A stretch of DNA of 64,000 bases from Chersky-806 sp036502405 (GTDB lineage: Bacteria > Actinomycetota > Acidimicrobiia > IMCC26256 > JAENVU01). Each line of letters begins with the position of its first letter. Positions within the stretch are counted from its first letter, which is position 1. The notes beneath the pieces are model-generated. The model saw only the letters and a program-made list of their open reading frames with translations. It searched no databases and was not told the DNA's origin. The position numbers and the translations under genes were made by a program. The stretch spans positions 1 to 64,000 of the forward strand of contig DASXYP010000084.1 in assembly GCA_036502405.1 (NCBI GenBank). Reading direction: 5' to 3'. Shown piece by piece: positions 7,537 through 16,337 of the stretch.

Positions 7537-9708
7537 GTGGACAAGTTCCTGACCTTCACGATCGTCGGCCTCACGGTCGCGTCGATCTACGCGATCTTCG
7601 CCAGCGGCCTGGTCCTCACCTACACGACGACCGGGATCTTCAACTTCGCGCACGGCGCGGCCGGAATGCTCTTCGCCTTCGTCTACTGGCAGCTGCGCTT
7701 CGACTGGGGATGGTCCGCCCCCCTCGCGCTCGTGGTCGTGCTGCTCGTGCTCGCGCCGCTGTTCGGGGTCCTGCTCGAGCTCGTGATCATGCGTGGGCTC
7801 CAGAACACGACCGAAGCCGTGAAGCTCGTCGTGTCGATCTCACTCCTGCTCTTCCTGATCGGCTTCGCCCAGCTCATCTGGGAGCCGGGCGTGAGCCGGC
7901 CGATGTCGACGTTCTTCTCGTCGAGCGCACCGATCGATCTCGGGCCCACGACCATCACCATCCATCAGGCGATCACCATCGGCGTCGCGATCCTCGTCGC
8001 GGTCGGCCTCCGGCTCCTGCTCACCCGCACGCGCATCGGGATCGCGATGCGCGCCGCGGTCGACGACCGCCCGCTGTCCACCCTCAACGGCGCCCGGCCC
8101 GACCGGACCTCGATGCTGGCATGGGCCGTCGGCACCTCGACCGCGGCGCTCGCCGGGATCCTGATCGCGCCCGGCCTCGCGCTCGACGCCGCGTCGCTCT
8201 CGCTGCTCATCGTGAGCGCGTACGCGGCCGCGATCTTCGGTCGGTTGCGCAGCCTCCCGCTGACCTTCCTCGGCGCGGTCGTCGTCGGGCTCACCGAGGG
8301 CTACCTCTCGGGCTACCTCCCCCAGAACCAGTTCCTGCCCGGACTGCGGATCGCGAGCCCGGCGATCATCCTGTTCATCGTCCTGCTCGTCCTGCCCAAC
8401 CCGAGGCTGCGTGGGCGCATGACCCGCAGTCGCGAGTTCTTCCCGATGCCGACGATCCGCGGTGGGCTCTCGTTCGCGGTGGCGATGGTCGCGCTCGGCA
8501 TCGTCATGGCCACCACCCTGTCGACCCCGGACCAGCTCACCTACGGGAAGCTGTTCTCGATCGGGATCGTGGCGCTCTCGCTCGTCCCCCTCGTCGGCTT
8601 CGCGGGCCAGATCTCGCTCTGCCAGCTCTCGTTCGCGGGCATCGGCGCGGTGGTCATGGCCCATCTCGGGGCCAGCGGCGACCCGCTCGCGCTGCTCTGG
8701 GCGGTGCTGATCGCGGCCGCCGTCGGTGCGGTCGTCGCGCTTCCCGCCCTTCGCCTCTCCGGCATCTACCTCGCGCTCGGCACCGCGGCGTTCGCCGTCG
8801 TCCTCGACCGGTGGGTGTGGAACCTGCCCAAGTTCCAGGTGTTCGGGTGGTTCCAGGTGAACCTGTTCGCCCAGGGGTCGGTCGACGTGCAGCCGCTGAA
8901 GGCGTTCGGCACCACCTTCGACGAACCCGACTCGCAGATCATCCTCGCCTCGGTGGTGTTCGCGCTCGTCGCCCTGCTCGTCATCTTCATCCGCCGCGGC
9001 AAGCTCGGGCGCCGGCTGCTCGCGATGAAGGACAGCGAGGCGGCCTGCGCGACCCTCGGGCTCAACCTGCTCGGGACCAAGCTCCTCGTGTTCTCGGTCT
9101 CCGCGGGCATCGCGGGCCTCGGCGGTGCGCTGTACGCGATGCAGCTGACCTCGATCCAGCCCGGCAACTTCGACCTCGTGACCAGCCTGCAGGTGTTCGC
9201 ACTCTCGGTCGTCGGCGGGATCGGGGCCGTCGGTGGCGCGCTGTTCGGCGCGTTCTCGCTGTTCGTCTTCCTCCCACTCCTGGTGGCGCTGCAACCCGAC
9301 CTGCTCCGGTGGGTCGGCCTGCTGCCCGGGCTGACCGGCATCGGGCTGGGCCGGAACCCGAACGGCGCGGTCCACGACATGCGCGAGGGCTTCCTCCCGC
9401 TCCTCCAGTACCCACCCGCGCTCTACGGCATGGTCGTCGCGCTCGTCGCGATCTACGTCCTGCGCATCACCGACGTCATCACGAACTGGCCGTTCGTGGT
9501 GCTCATGGGGGTCGCCGTCGTCGCCGCCACCCTGGTCGCGAGCCTGCTCCGCCCCAAGGCGGTCGAGGAGGCCGCGGGCGACGTCGAGGAAGTCGTGGAC
9601 GTCCCGCTCGAGTGGCGCGGCATCGACCGTCCGTGGACGGACGCCGACGTCGAGGAGCTGGACCGCGCGATCGGCCTGGAAGGGGTGTCGGTCCATGGCT
9701 CTGCTTGA
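7537..9708 (+). CDS. Fused LivH-LivM permease of a branched-chain amino-acid-type ABC importer
   Basis: The protein has 723 residues. Residues 1-290 form a LivH-type permease (start VGLTVASIYAIFASGLVLTY, then the FNFAHGA signature) and residues 310-650 a LivM-type permease (VGFAGQISLCQLSFAGIGA, then SGIYLALGTAAFAVVLDRW and VVGGIGAVGGALFG). These are usually two proteins. A polar tail of about 60 residues follows the last membrane segment. The start is GTG, with GGAG upstream. The 3' end overlaps livG by 14 bp, indicating a tight operon. It forms the membrane channel for the lipoprotein upstream and the two ATPases downstream. Confidence 0.93.
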   Translation: MDKFLTFTIVGLTVASIYAIFASGLVLTYTTTGIFNFAHGAAGMLFAFVYWQLRFDWGWSAPLALVVVLLVLAPLFGVLLELVIMRGLQNTTEAVKLVVSISLLLFLIGFAQLIWEPGVSRPMSTFFSSSAPIDLGPTTITIHQAITIGVAILVAVGLRLLLTRTRIGIAMRAAVDDRPLSTLNGARPDRTSMLAWAVGTSTAALAGILIAPGLALDAASLSLLIVSAYAAAIFGRLRSLPLTFLGAVVVGLTEGYLSGYLPQNQFLPGLRIASPAIILFIVLLVLPNPRLRGRMTRSREFFPMPTIRGGLSFAVAMVALGIVMATTLSTPDQLTYGKLFSIGIVALSLVPLVGFAGQISLCQLSFAGIGAVVMAHLGASGDPLALLWAVLIAAAVGAVVALPALRLSGIYLALGTAAFAVVLDRWVWNLPKFQVFGWFQVNLFAQGSVDVQPLKAFGTTFDEPDSQIILASVVFALVALLVIFIRRGKLGRRLLAMKDSEAACATLGLNLLGTKLLVFSVSAGIAGLGGALYAMQLTSIQPGNFDLVTSLQVFALSVVGGIGAVGGALFGAFSLFVFLPLLVALQPDLLRWVGLLPGLTGIGLGRNPNGAVHDMREGFLPLLQYPPALYGMVVALVAIYVLRITDVITNWPFVVLMGVAVVAATLVASLLRPKAVEEAAGDVEEVVDVPLEWRGIDRPWTDADVEELDRAIGLEGVSVHGSA

Positions 9709-10429
9709 GGTCCACTCCGCCACCGTCCGGTTCGGCGGGAACATCGCCCTCGACGACGTGAGCATCGAGGCGGAGCCGGGTGTGGTGACGGGGCTCATCG
9801 GGCCCAACGGCGCGGGCAAGACCACGTTGTTCAACGTCGTCACCGGGCTCCTGCCCCCGAACTCCGGCCGCGTCGTGCTCGACGGGCGCGACATCACGAA
9901 GACCAACCCGACCCGGCGCGCGCGTCTCGGACTGGCCCGCACGTTCCAGCGCCTGGAGCTGTTCAGCCTGCTGAGCGTCCGTGAGAACATCCGCGTCGCA
10001 GCCGACATCCGCAAGGGCTACGCGCGTGACGGCAGCAACCCCGCCGCGGTGGTCGAGGAGATCATCGAACGGGTGGGCCTGGGTGCCGTCGCCGACGCGC
10101 GCGTCGATTCTCTGCCGACCGGGCAGTGCCGACTCGTCGAGCTCGGGCGGTCGCTCGCGACCCGCCCGAAGGTGCTGCTCCTCGACGAGCCGGCATCGGG
10201 TCAGGACGAGGAAGAGACCGAGCAGTTCGCCGTGCTGCTCCGCCAGCTCGCGGTCGAGGGTGTCGCGGTCCTGCTGGTCGAGCACGACGTGCAGCTCGTC
10301 ATGTCCGTCTGCTCGGTGGTCCACGTGCTCGACTTCGGCAGCATCATCGCCCAGGGCACCGCCTCGGAGATCCAACGTGACGAAGCCGTCCTCGCGGCGT
10401 ACCTCGGGTCGGGCACGGCGACGCGGTGA
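9695..10429 (+). CDS. livG: LivG-type ABC importer ATPase
   Basis: The protein has 244 residues. It shows Walker A GPNGAGKTT near residue 36, the LivG-like segment LARTFQRLELF, and Walker B VLLLDEPASGQDEEE. The ABC signature is unusual: LPTGQ instead of LSGGQ/LSYGQ. The switch His lies in LLVEHDV. It is shorter than many LivG proteins because the C-terminal extension is brief. The start overlaps the permease gene and the end overlaps livF (GTGA), so translation is coupled across the set. It should drive import together with LivF. Confidence 0.92.
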   Translation: MALLEVHSATVRFGGNIALDDVSIEAEPGVVTGLIGPNGAGKTTLFNVVTGLLPPNSGRVVLDGRDITKTNPTRRARLGLARTFQRLELFSLLSVRENIRVAADIRKGYARDGSNPAAVVEEIIERVGLGAVADARVDSLPTGQCRLVELGRSLATRPKVLLLDEPASGQDEEETEQFAVLLRQLAVEGVAVLLVEHDVQLVMSVCSVVHVLDFGSIIAQGTASEIQRDEAVLAAYLGSGTATR

Positions 10430-11121
10430 ACCTCCTCGAGCTGCGCGACGTGCGCGCCGCCTACGACCGCATCGAGGTGCTGTTCGGCATCGACCTCGCG
10501 GTCCCCGAGGGCCAGGTCGTCGCGCTCCTGGGTCCGAACGGGGCCGGGAAGTCCACCACCCTCCGGGTCTGCGCGGGCCTCCACCCGCCGAGCGCCGGTG
10601 ACGTCCTCGTCGCCGGCCGCCGGGTCAACGGCGCCCGGCCCGAGGACCTCGCGCGCGCCGGGCTCTGCCTGATCCCGGAAGGGAAGGGCATCTTCCCGAA
10701 CCTCACGGTGCGCGAGAACCTGCGGATGATGACCTACACCGGTGCCGCGCTCGGGAAGATCGAGGAAGAGGCCTACGGCCGCTTCCCGAGGCTCCAGGAA
10801 CGCCGGAACCAGACTGCGGGCACGATGTCGGGCGGCGAGCAGCAGATGCTCGCGATGGCACGCGGCCTGGCGACCGACCCGGCGATCCTGCTCCTCGACG
10901 AGCTGTCGATGGGACTCGCTCCCATCATCGTCGAGGAGCTGTATGGCATCGTGGCGCAGATCGCACGCGAAGGGGTCTCGATCCTGGTCGTCGAGCAGTT
11001 TGCGAGCACTGTGCTCGGCGTCGCGGACTTCGCCGCGATCCTGGTCCACGGGCGCGTCGCGCGCGCGGGCCCACCGGAGACGTTGCAGGACGAGCTGTCG
11101 AAGGCTTACCTAGGGGCATGA
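10426..11121 (+). CDS. livF: LivF-type ABC importer ATPase
   Basis: The protein has 231 residues, the usual LivF length. Walker A is GPNGAGKST, the signature MSGGEQQMLAMARGL and the Walker B region LLLDELSMGLAP, all typical of LivF. The LivF-specific phrase PEGKGIFPNLTVRENL is present. It starts with GTG overlapping livG and ends overlapping the next small gene (ATGA). It is the second ATPase of the importer. Confidence 0.94.
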   Translation: MNLLELRDVRAAYDRIEVLFGIDLAVPEGQVVALLGPNGAGKSTTLRVCAGLHPPSAGDVLVAGRRVNGARPEDLARAGLCLIPEGKGIFPNLTVRENLRMMTYTGAALGKIEEEAYGRFPRLQERRNQTAGTMSGGEQQMLAMARGLATDPAILLLDELSMGLAPIIVEELYGIVAQIAREGVSILVVEQFASTVLGVADFAAILVHGRVARAGPPETLQDELSKAYLGA

Positions 11122-11489
11122 ACGGGAGAACGGACAGGATGATCGAGTCGAGCGAGCGGGTCCAGGAGTTCAAGACCGAGATCGACGCGATGAAGGTGCG
11201 TGACCCGTCCGCGGGCCGCGACCGCGTCTGGCTCCGGCTCGGCATCGCGCTGATGGTGGTCGGCCTCGGGTTCGCGATCTACGCGTACTTCATGTCGCAC
11301 GGGACCTCGGACCCGCTCACGCAGAACGACGCGGTGACCGTCTCGCTGATCGGGGTCACGCTCGCGATCGTCGGCGGTGCGCTGTTCCTGCGCTACTCGC
11401 TCGCCGCGTTCATGCGCTTCTGGCTCGCCCGGTTCATCTACGAGCAGCAGGCCCAGACCGACCGGGTGGTCGACAAGCTCGGGAAGTAG
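11118..11489 (+). CDS. Small two-TM membrane protein, last gene of the liv operon
   Basis: The protein has 123 residues: an acidic/basic cytoplasmic head of about 50 residues, two hydrophobic segments (about 54-72 and 86-104) and a short charged tail containing Gln- and Asp-rich residues. I do not recognise a family. Its ATG overlaps the livF stop, so it is translationally coupled to the importer. This suggests an accessory part of the transporter, but no function can be read from the sequence. Confidence 0.82.
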   Translation: MNGRTDRMIESSERVQEFKTEIDAMKVRDPSAGRDRVWLRLGIALMVVGLGFAIYAYFMSHGTSDPLTQNDAVTVSLIGVTLAIVGGALFLRYSLAAFMRFWLARFIYEQQAQTDRVVDKLGK

Positions 11490-11499
11490 CCGAGCGGCC

Positions 11500-11621
11500 G
11501 CGATCTGACCCCGGCCGCTCAGAGGTGAGCTGAGCGGCCTCAGTCGCGGTCACCGCAGCCGCAGCTCGGTGCGGTTGCTTCCCGCACGACGCGACCTGAC
11601 CCCGGCCGCTCAGAGGTGAGC
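11500..11621. repeat. 31-bp direct repeat spaced 91 bp, overlapping the aminotransferase 3' end
   Basis: Bases 11500-11530 and 11591-11621 match at 30 of 31 positions. The right copy contains the last codons and stop of the aminotransferase (minus strand); the left copy lies in the gap between it and the liv operon. It looks like a local duplication. The stretch between the copies holds no gene. Confidence 0.8.
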
Positions 11622-12770
11622 AAGCCGCTCGACCGCCTCCGCGAGCACCTCGGGTCGCTTGCAGAAGGTGAAGCGCACGAGCGACCGGCCCGCGTCCTGG
11701 TCGTCGTAGAACACGGCGTTGGGCACCGCGACGACGCCGCAGCGCCCGGGGAGCGCCCGGCAGAACGCGATGCCGTCCTCCTCGCCGAGGGAGCGGATGT
11801 CGGTCGTCACGAAGTAGGTGCCCGCGGGGCGGAAGACGGTGAAGCCCGCGGCCTCGAGCCCGGCACAGAGCTGGTCGCGCCGCCGCCCGAGATCGCTGCC
11901 GAGTCCCCGGATCCGCTCGTCCGTGAGCGCGAGCGCGGTCGCGATCGCGTGCTGGAACGGGGCGCCGTTGACGTAGGTGAGGAACTGCTTGGCCGTCTTC
12001 ACCGCGTTCACGAGCGGCGCCGACGCGCACACCCATCCGATCTTCCACCCGGTGAAGGAGAACGTCTTGCCCGCCGACGAGATCGTGACCGTGCGGTCGC
12101 GCATGCCGGGAAGCGTCGCCAACGGGACGTGCTCACCGTCGAAGACGAGGTGCTCGTAGACCTCGTCGGTGACGGCGAGGAGGTCGTGCTCGATGCAGAG
12201 GGCCGCGACGGTCTCCAGCTCCGCCCGCGAGAAGACCTTGCCCGTCGGGTTGTGGGGCGAGTTGAGGAGCAGCAGGCGGGTACGCGGCGTGATCGCGGCG
12301 CGCAGCGCGTCGGGGTCGAAGTGGTAGTCGGGCAGCTGCAGGGTGACCACCTTGCGCTGCGCCCCCGCCATGGCGGTGCACGCGGCGTAGGAGTCGTAGT
12401 ACGGCTCGAACGTCACGACCTCGTCGCCCGGCTCGCACAGCGCGAGCAGCGACGCGGCGATGGCCTCGGTCGCGCCGGCGGTGACGAGCACCTCGGTGTC
12501 GGGATCGAAGTCGAGCCCGTACCAGTGGCGCTCGTGCTCGGCGATCGCATGCCGGAGCTCGGGGATCCCGATGCCGGGCGGGTACTGGTTGTGGCCGGCG
12601 CGGATCGCCGCGATCGCGGCCTCCGCCACCTCCTCCGGGCCGTCCGTGTCCGGGAACCCCTGACCCAGGTTGATCGCCCCGGTCCGGAGGGCCAGCGCCG
12701 ACATCTCCGCGAAGATCGTCGTGCCGAAGCCCTGCAACCGCGACGTCAGGTACGGCGCGCGGTCGGTCAA
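11610..12770 (-). CDS. PLP-dependent aminotransferase, class I/II (DapC / kynurenine aminotransferase-like)
   Basis: The protein has 386 residues. The phosphate and PLP motifs of fold type I are present: AGATEAIAASLLAL, NSPHNPTGKVF, DEVYEHLVFDG, and the Schiff-base Lys in SSAGKTFSFTGWKIGW (about residue 235). In actinobacteria this subgroup is commonly annotated as N-succinyldiaminopimelate aminotransferase or as a methionine/kynurenine aminotransferase; the sequence alone does not decide. I chose the TTG at 12770, which lies 4 bp after the stop of the membrane protein gene, because the frame upstream is antisense-like sequence. It is cotranscribed with the DUF3054 gene. Confidence 0.88.
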   Translation of the reverse strand: MTDRAPYLTSRLQGFGTTIFAEMSALALRTGAINLGQGFPDTDGPEEVAEAAIAAIRAGHNQYPPGIGIPELRHAIAEHERHWYGLDFDPDTEVLVTAGATEAIAASLLALCEPGDEVVTFEPYYDSYAACTAMAGAQRKVVTLQLPDYHFDPDALRAAITPRTRLLLLNSPHNPTGKVFSRAELETVAALCIEHDLLAVTDEVYEHLVFDGEHVPLATLPGMRDRTVTISSAGKTFSFTGWKIGWVCASAPLVNAVKTAKQFLTYVNGAPFQHAIATALALTDERIRGLGSDLGRRRDQLCAGLEAAGFTVFRPAGTYFVTTDIRSLGEEDGIAFCRALPGRCGVVAVPNAVFYDDQDAGRSLVRFTFCKRPEVLAEAVERLAHL

Positions 12771-12774
12771 CGAC

Positions 12775-13164
12775 TCACCGGACGGGCGCCGGGCGCCGAA
12801 CCCTCGCGGCGCCGAGCCACACCGCTCGCCAGGCGAACGTCGTGAGGCAGTTGAACAGGAACAGCACGATCGTGAACACCGAGAGGTAGCCGCGGTCGGT
12901 GAAGGTCCCGCGCAGCAGGGCGTCGAGCAGTGCCGCGACGGCGACGGTGCCGACGAGCCGGAGCCACCACCAGTCGGAGCGGACGTAGACGCGGGTGACG
13001 AGCGCACCCACGATCCACCCGACCGCGAGCGGCCACAGGACGGTCAGGAACCAGCCGACGCCGGTGCTGTCGAGGTCGTGCTGCTCGCGACCGATGGCCA
13101 CGAAGACCACGAGGCACACGGCGTCCAGCACGGGCGCGACGCGACGGAACGGCAGCGGGGTCAC
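12775..13164 (-). CDS. DUF3054 family membrane protein
   Basis: The protein has 129 residues with four hydrophobic segments. The DUF3054 landmarks are present: an N-terminal LDAVCLVVFVAIGREQHD, then LWPLAVGWIVGALV and a C-terminal NCLTTFAWR. The family has no known function. It starts with GTG at 13164 and ends 4 bp before the aminotransferase start, so the two form an operon. It is 38 bp downstream of the sulfatase, which may be in the same transcript. Confidence 0.85.
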   Translation of the reverse strand: MTPLPFRRVAPVLDAVCLVVFVAIGREQHDLDSTGVGWFLTVLWPLAVGWIVGALVTRVYVRSDWWWLRLVGTVAVAALLDALLRGTFTDRGYLSVFTIVLFLFNCLTTFAWRAVWLGAARVRRPAPVR

Positions 13165-13202
13165 GGGTCCGAGTCTCGCACGGCCGGTGCGCTCTCCGTC
13201 GG

Positions 13203-14732
13203 TCAGCCGACGCCGCCGACGACGCTCTTGGGCGGGTACTTGGCGAACGTCCGGACGTGGTTCGCGATGCCGCTCTGGAACGCCTCGAGGTACGCGAGCT
13301 TCCGAATCATGTAGCTGCGCGTCTCCTTGGGGTCCAGGTACAGGTTGTAGAGGCGCCCATAGGTGTACTTCTGGGTGACTCCGCTGAACCCGCCGATGTT
13401 CATGACGTCGCGGTCGTCGTCCGAGGTCGACGCCAGCATGAACTTCCACTCCGCGACCCGGAGTGCGGAGAAGGTGGAGCCGAGCCAGTAGTAGAGGTAC
13501 TTGCGGTTCGAGTCCGCGTCGTCACCGAGCAGGAACGAGGTCTGGTCGACGCCGTCGATGTACCGGTCACTCGGGATCGACGCCTCGGCGTCGGCGAGGT
13601 GCAGGAGCGTCGGGAACCAGTCGAGGAGGGAGAAGAGACCGTCGGACGCGCGGTCCGCGCCGACCATGCCCGGCCACGACACGATGCCCGGCACCCGCTG
13701 GCCGCCCTCCCAGGTGGAGCCCTTCGAGCTCCGGAACGGCGAGTACGCGGCGTCGGGCCACGTCTCCATCTCGGGCCCGTTGTCCGAGGTGACGAAGACG
13801 AGCGTGTCCTCGAGCTGGCCGGTCGCGTCGAGCTCGGCGACGAGGCGACCCACGATGTCGTCGAGCTCGACGATCGTGTCCTTGTACGGGTGCTTGGCCG
13901 GCGAGGTGCCGAGGAAGCGCTCGTGGGGGTAGTTGTCGAAGTGCGCGCCACGCGTGCAGTGGTAGAGGAACCAGGGCTGCTCCTGCGCGCCCATGCGCCG
14001 CAGGAAGTCGAGCGAGTAGTCGGCCCACTTGTCGTCGAGGAGCGAGAGCACCGGGATCGTGACCTCCTCGACGTTCTCGAGCGGTGCGCCCTTCGCGGCG
14101 TGGACGAAGCAGCGGTTGAACGGCTGGTTCTCGATCCAGCGCGTGCGCTCCTCGCTGTACGCGACCTCGGGGAAGAAGTACGGGTCGCGCCACTCGGTGT
14201 ACATGTCGGAGACGCTCAGGAAGCCGTAGAAGTCGTCGAAGCCGACGTTCTGAGGCTGCGAGTCCTCGTTCTCGCCCATGTGCCACTTCCCCACCGCCTG
14301 GGTCACGTACCCGGCGTCGGCGAGCAGCTGCGCGATCGTCACCTCGCCCTGGAGCCCACCGGGCTCGCCGTACATCGGCGGCCGCAGGAGCCCGTGGCGC
14401 ATCGGCAGCCGTCCGGTCATCAACGAGGCGCGCGACGGCGTGCAGGACGGCTCGGAGTAGCACGACGTGAGGAGCAGGCCGTCGCGGGCGAGCCGGTCGA
14501 TGTTCGGGGTCGCGGCGCCGACCGCGACACCACCGCCGTAGCACCCGAAGTCTCCCCAGCCGACGTCGTCGAAGACGATCATCAGCACGTTCGGACGCTT
14601 CCCGCCGTCGCGGAACGCCCTGAGCCGCTCCGCCGCGCTCGCCTCCTGACCGGCGTGGACGAAGCGCGGCTCGAGGTGCTCGGCCGCGCGCACGGTGTCG
14701 GTGACGATCGGATCGTGGGCCATGTCCGGCAT
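13203..14732 (-). CDS. Sulfatase (formylglycine-dependent, arylsulfatase-like)
   Basis: The protein has 509 residues. The N-terminal metal-binding motif NVLMIVFDDVGWGDFG is followed by the catalytic motif CTPSR with Cys at residue 97. This Cys must be converted to formylglycine by another protein; no formylglycine-generating enzyme is in the window. Further sulfatase motifs are GKWHMG and VFVTSDNGPEME. No signal peptide is seen, so it should act in the cytoplasm on sulfate esters or phosphonate-like substrates. It is divergent from the acyl-CoA ligase over 99 bp. The substrate is unknown. Confidence 0.92.
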   Translation of the reverse strand: MPDMAHDPIVTDTVRAAEHLEPRFVHAGQEASAAERLRAFRDGGKRPNVLMIVFDDVGWGDFGCYGGGVAVGAATPNIDRLARDGLLLTSCYSEPSCTPSRASLMTGRLPMRHGLLRPPMYGEPGGLQGEVTIAQLLADAGYVTQAVGKWHMGENEDSQPQNVGFDDFYGFLSVSDMYTEWRDPYFFPEVAYSEERTRWIENQPFNRCFVHAAKGAPLENVEEVTIPVLSLLDDKWADYSLDFLRRMGAQEQPWFLYHCTRGAHFDNYPHERFLGTSPAKHPYKDTIVELDDIVGRLVAELDATGQLEDTLVFVTSDNGPEMETWPDAAYSPFRSSKGSTWEGGQRVPGIVSWPGMVGADRASDGLFSLLDWFPTLLHLADAEASIPSDRYIDGVDQTSFLLGDDADSNRKYLYYWLGSTFSALRVAEWKFMLASTSDDDRDVMNIGGFSGVTQKYTYGRLYNLYLDPKETRSYMIRKLAYLEAFQSGIANHVRTFAKYPPKSVVGGVG

Positions 14733-14831
14733 CGTCGCCGCCGCCTCCGCCGGGCGTCAACCGCCCTTCTCGGCACGCTGGACCGCCTCTGGCGCGGCTG
14801 AACGTGCCGAGAAGCGGGTGGAGCGAGCACG

Positions 14832-16337
14832 ATGGCGGTTGTGCTGCTCCACGAGGTGCTCGACGACGCGGCGCGGCACGCGCCGCACGAGATCGCGCTG
14901 ATCACCGACGCCGGGATGCAGACGTTCGCCGACCTGGCGACGCGCGTGACGCGGGTCGCGTCGGGGATCACCGCGGTGACCCAGCCGGGTGACCGGGTCG
15001 CGATCCTGGCCGAGAACCGGTCCGAGTACGTCGAGTGCTACTACGCGGTCCCGCGGGCGGGCCGCCTGCTGGTCCCGCTGAACCAGCGCCTCCACCCCGA
15101 CGAGTGGGTCGGCGCGCTGACCCGCTCGGGCGCCCGGGTCCTGATTGCCGAAGCCGACCTGCTCGACCGCCTCGGCATCGACCGCGTGCGGGACGTAGGC
15201 GTCGAGACGATCGTCGGGCTCGATGCGCCCGTCGACCACGCGTACGCCGCGCTCGGCGCCGGCGGGGCCGATCCGGCACCGATCGCAACTGGACGCGACA
15301 CCGATGGCGCATGGCTGATCGGCACCAGCGGCACCACCGGCACGCCGAAGCTCGCGATCGTCACCCACGCGAGCCTGCTCGCCGCGGTCGACGCGACGCT
15401 CGCGGCCCGGCCGGTGCGCGACGACGACGTCTTCTGCACGCCGTTCCCCCTCTGCCATGTCGCGGGGTACAACGTCCTCGGTCTGCACCGGCGGCGCCGT
15501 CCGGTCGTGTTGATGCGCCGGTTCGATCCCGCGCGGCTCGTCGCGCTGATCGTCGAGCACGGCGTGACGGCGCTCTCGCTCGCGCCGACGATGATCGCGA
15601 TGCTGCTCGACGACCCCCACACGGACGACGACGTCATGCGGTCCGTCCGTTCCATCGGGTACGGCGCGTCCGCGATGCCGGCCCCCGTCCTGCGCGCCGC
15701 GGTCGAGCGCTGGGACTGCGACCTCTCCCAGGGCTACGGCATGACCGAGCTGTCCGGCAACGCCGTGTTCCTCGGGCCGGATGAGCACCGACGCGCCGCG
15801 GCCGGCGACGCCCGGCTGCTCGCCGCGGCAGGGTTCCCGGCGCCCGGCGTCGAGGTCCGCCTCGACGAGTCGAGCGCCGAGATCCTGGTGCGGGCCCCGC
15901 AGGTCATGGCCGGGTACTGGGAGGACCCGGATGCGTCGGGACGGGCGCTCGCCGGCGGCTGGCTGCACACCGGCGACGTCGGCCGGCTCGACCCGGACGG
16001 GCTGCTCACCGTCGTCGACCGCTTGAAGGACGTCATCGTGAGCGGCGGCGAGAACGTCGCGTCGCGCGAGGTCGAGGCGGTCCTGCACTCGCATCCCGGG
16101 GTCGCGGACGTGGCGGTGATCGGGCTGCCCGACCCGCGCTGGGGCGAGCGGGTCGCCGCGGTCGTCGTGCGCCGGGCCGGCGCCCCGGTCACGGCCGAGG
16201 AGCTGGTCGCGCTCGCGCGGTCGCACCTGGCCGGGTTCAAGGCGCCGCGCGCGGTCGAGTTCGTCGACGAGCTGCCGCGCAACGCGGCGGGCAAGGTGCT
16301 GAAGCAGCAGCTCCGCGACCGCCTCGGAGCGCGTTAG
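14832..16337 (+). CDS. AMP-dependent acyl-CoA synthetase/ligase
   Basis: The protein has 501 residues, the usual length. The P-loop-like motif GTSGTTGTPK lies near residue 160, the A5-type motif QGYGMTEL near 300, and the hinge region VVDRLKDVIVSGGENV near 400; the C-terminal catalytic Lys motif is RNAAGKVLKQ. It activates a carboxylic acid as the adenylate and then the CoA thioester. The acid is probably aromatic or fatty, but is not predictable. Its stop overlaps the GTG of the next amidohydrolase gene (TAGTG). Confidence 0.93.
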   Translation: MAVVLLHEVLDDAARHAPHEIALITDAGMQTFADLATRVTRVASGITAVTQPGDRVAILAENRSEYVECYYAVPRAGRLLVPLNQRLHPDEWVGALTRSGARVLIAEADLLDRLGIDRVRDVGVETIVGLDAPVDHAYAALGAGGADPAPIATGRDTDGAWLIGTSGTTGTPKLAIVTHASLLAAVDATLAARPVRDDDVFCTPFPLCHVAGYNVLGLHRRRRPVVLMRRFDPARLVALIVEHGVTALSLAPTMIAMLLDDPHTDDDVMRSVRSIGYGASAMPAPVLRAAVERWDCDLSQGYGMTELSGNAVFLGPDEHRRAAAGDARLLAAAGFPAPGVEVRLDESSAEILVRAPQVMAGYWEDPDASGRALAGGWLHTGDVGRLDPDGLLTVVDRLKDVIVSGGENVASREVEAVLHSHPGVADVAVIGLPDPRWGERVAAVVVRRAGAPVTAEELVALARSHLAGFKAPRAVEFVDELPRNAAGKVLKQQLRDRLGAR

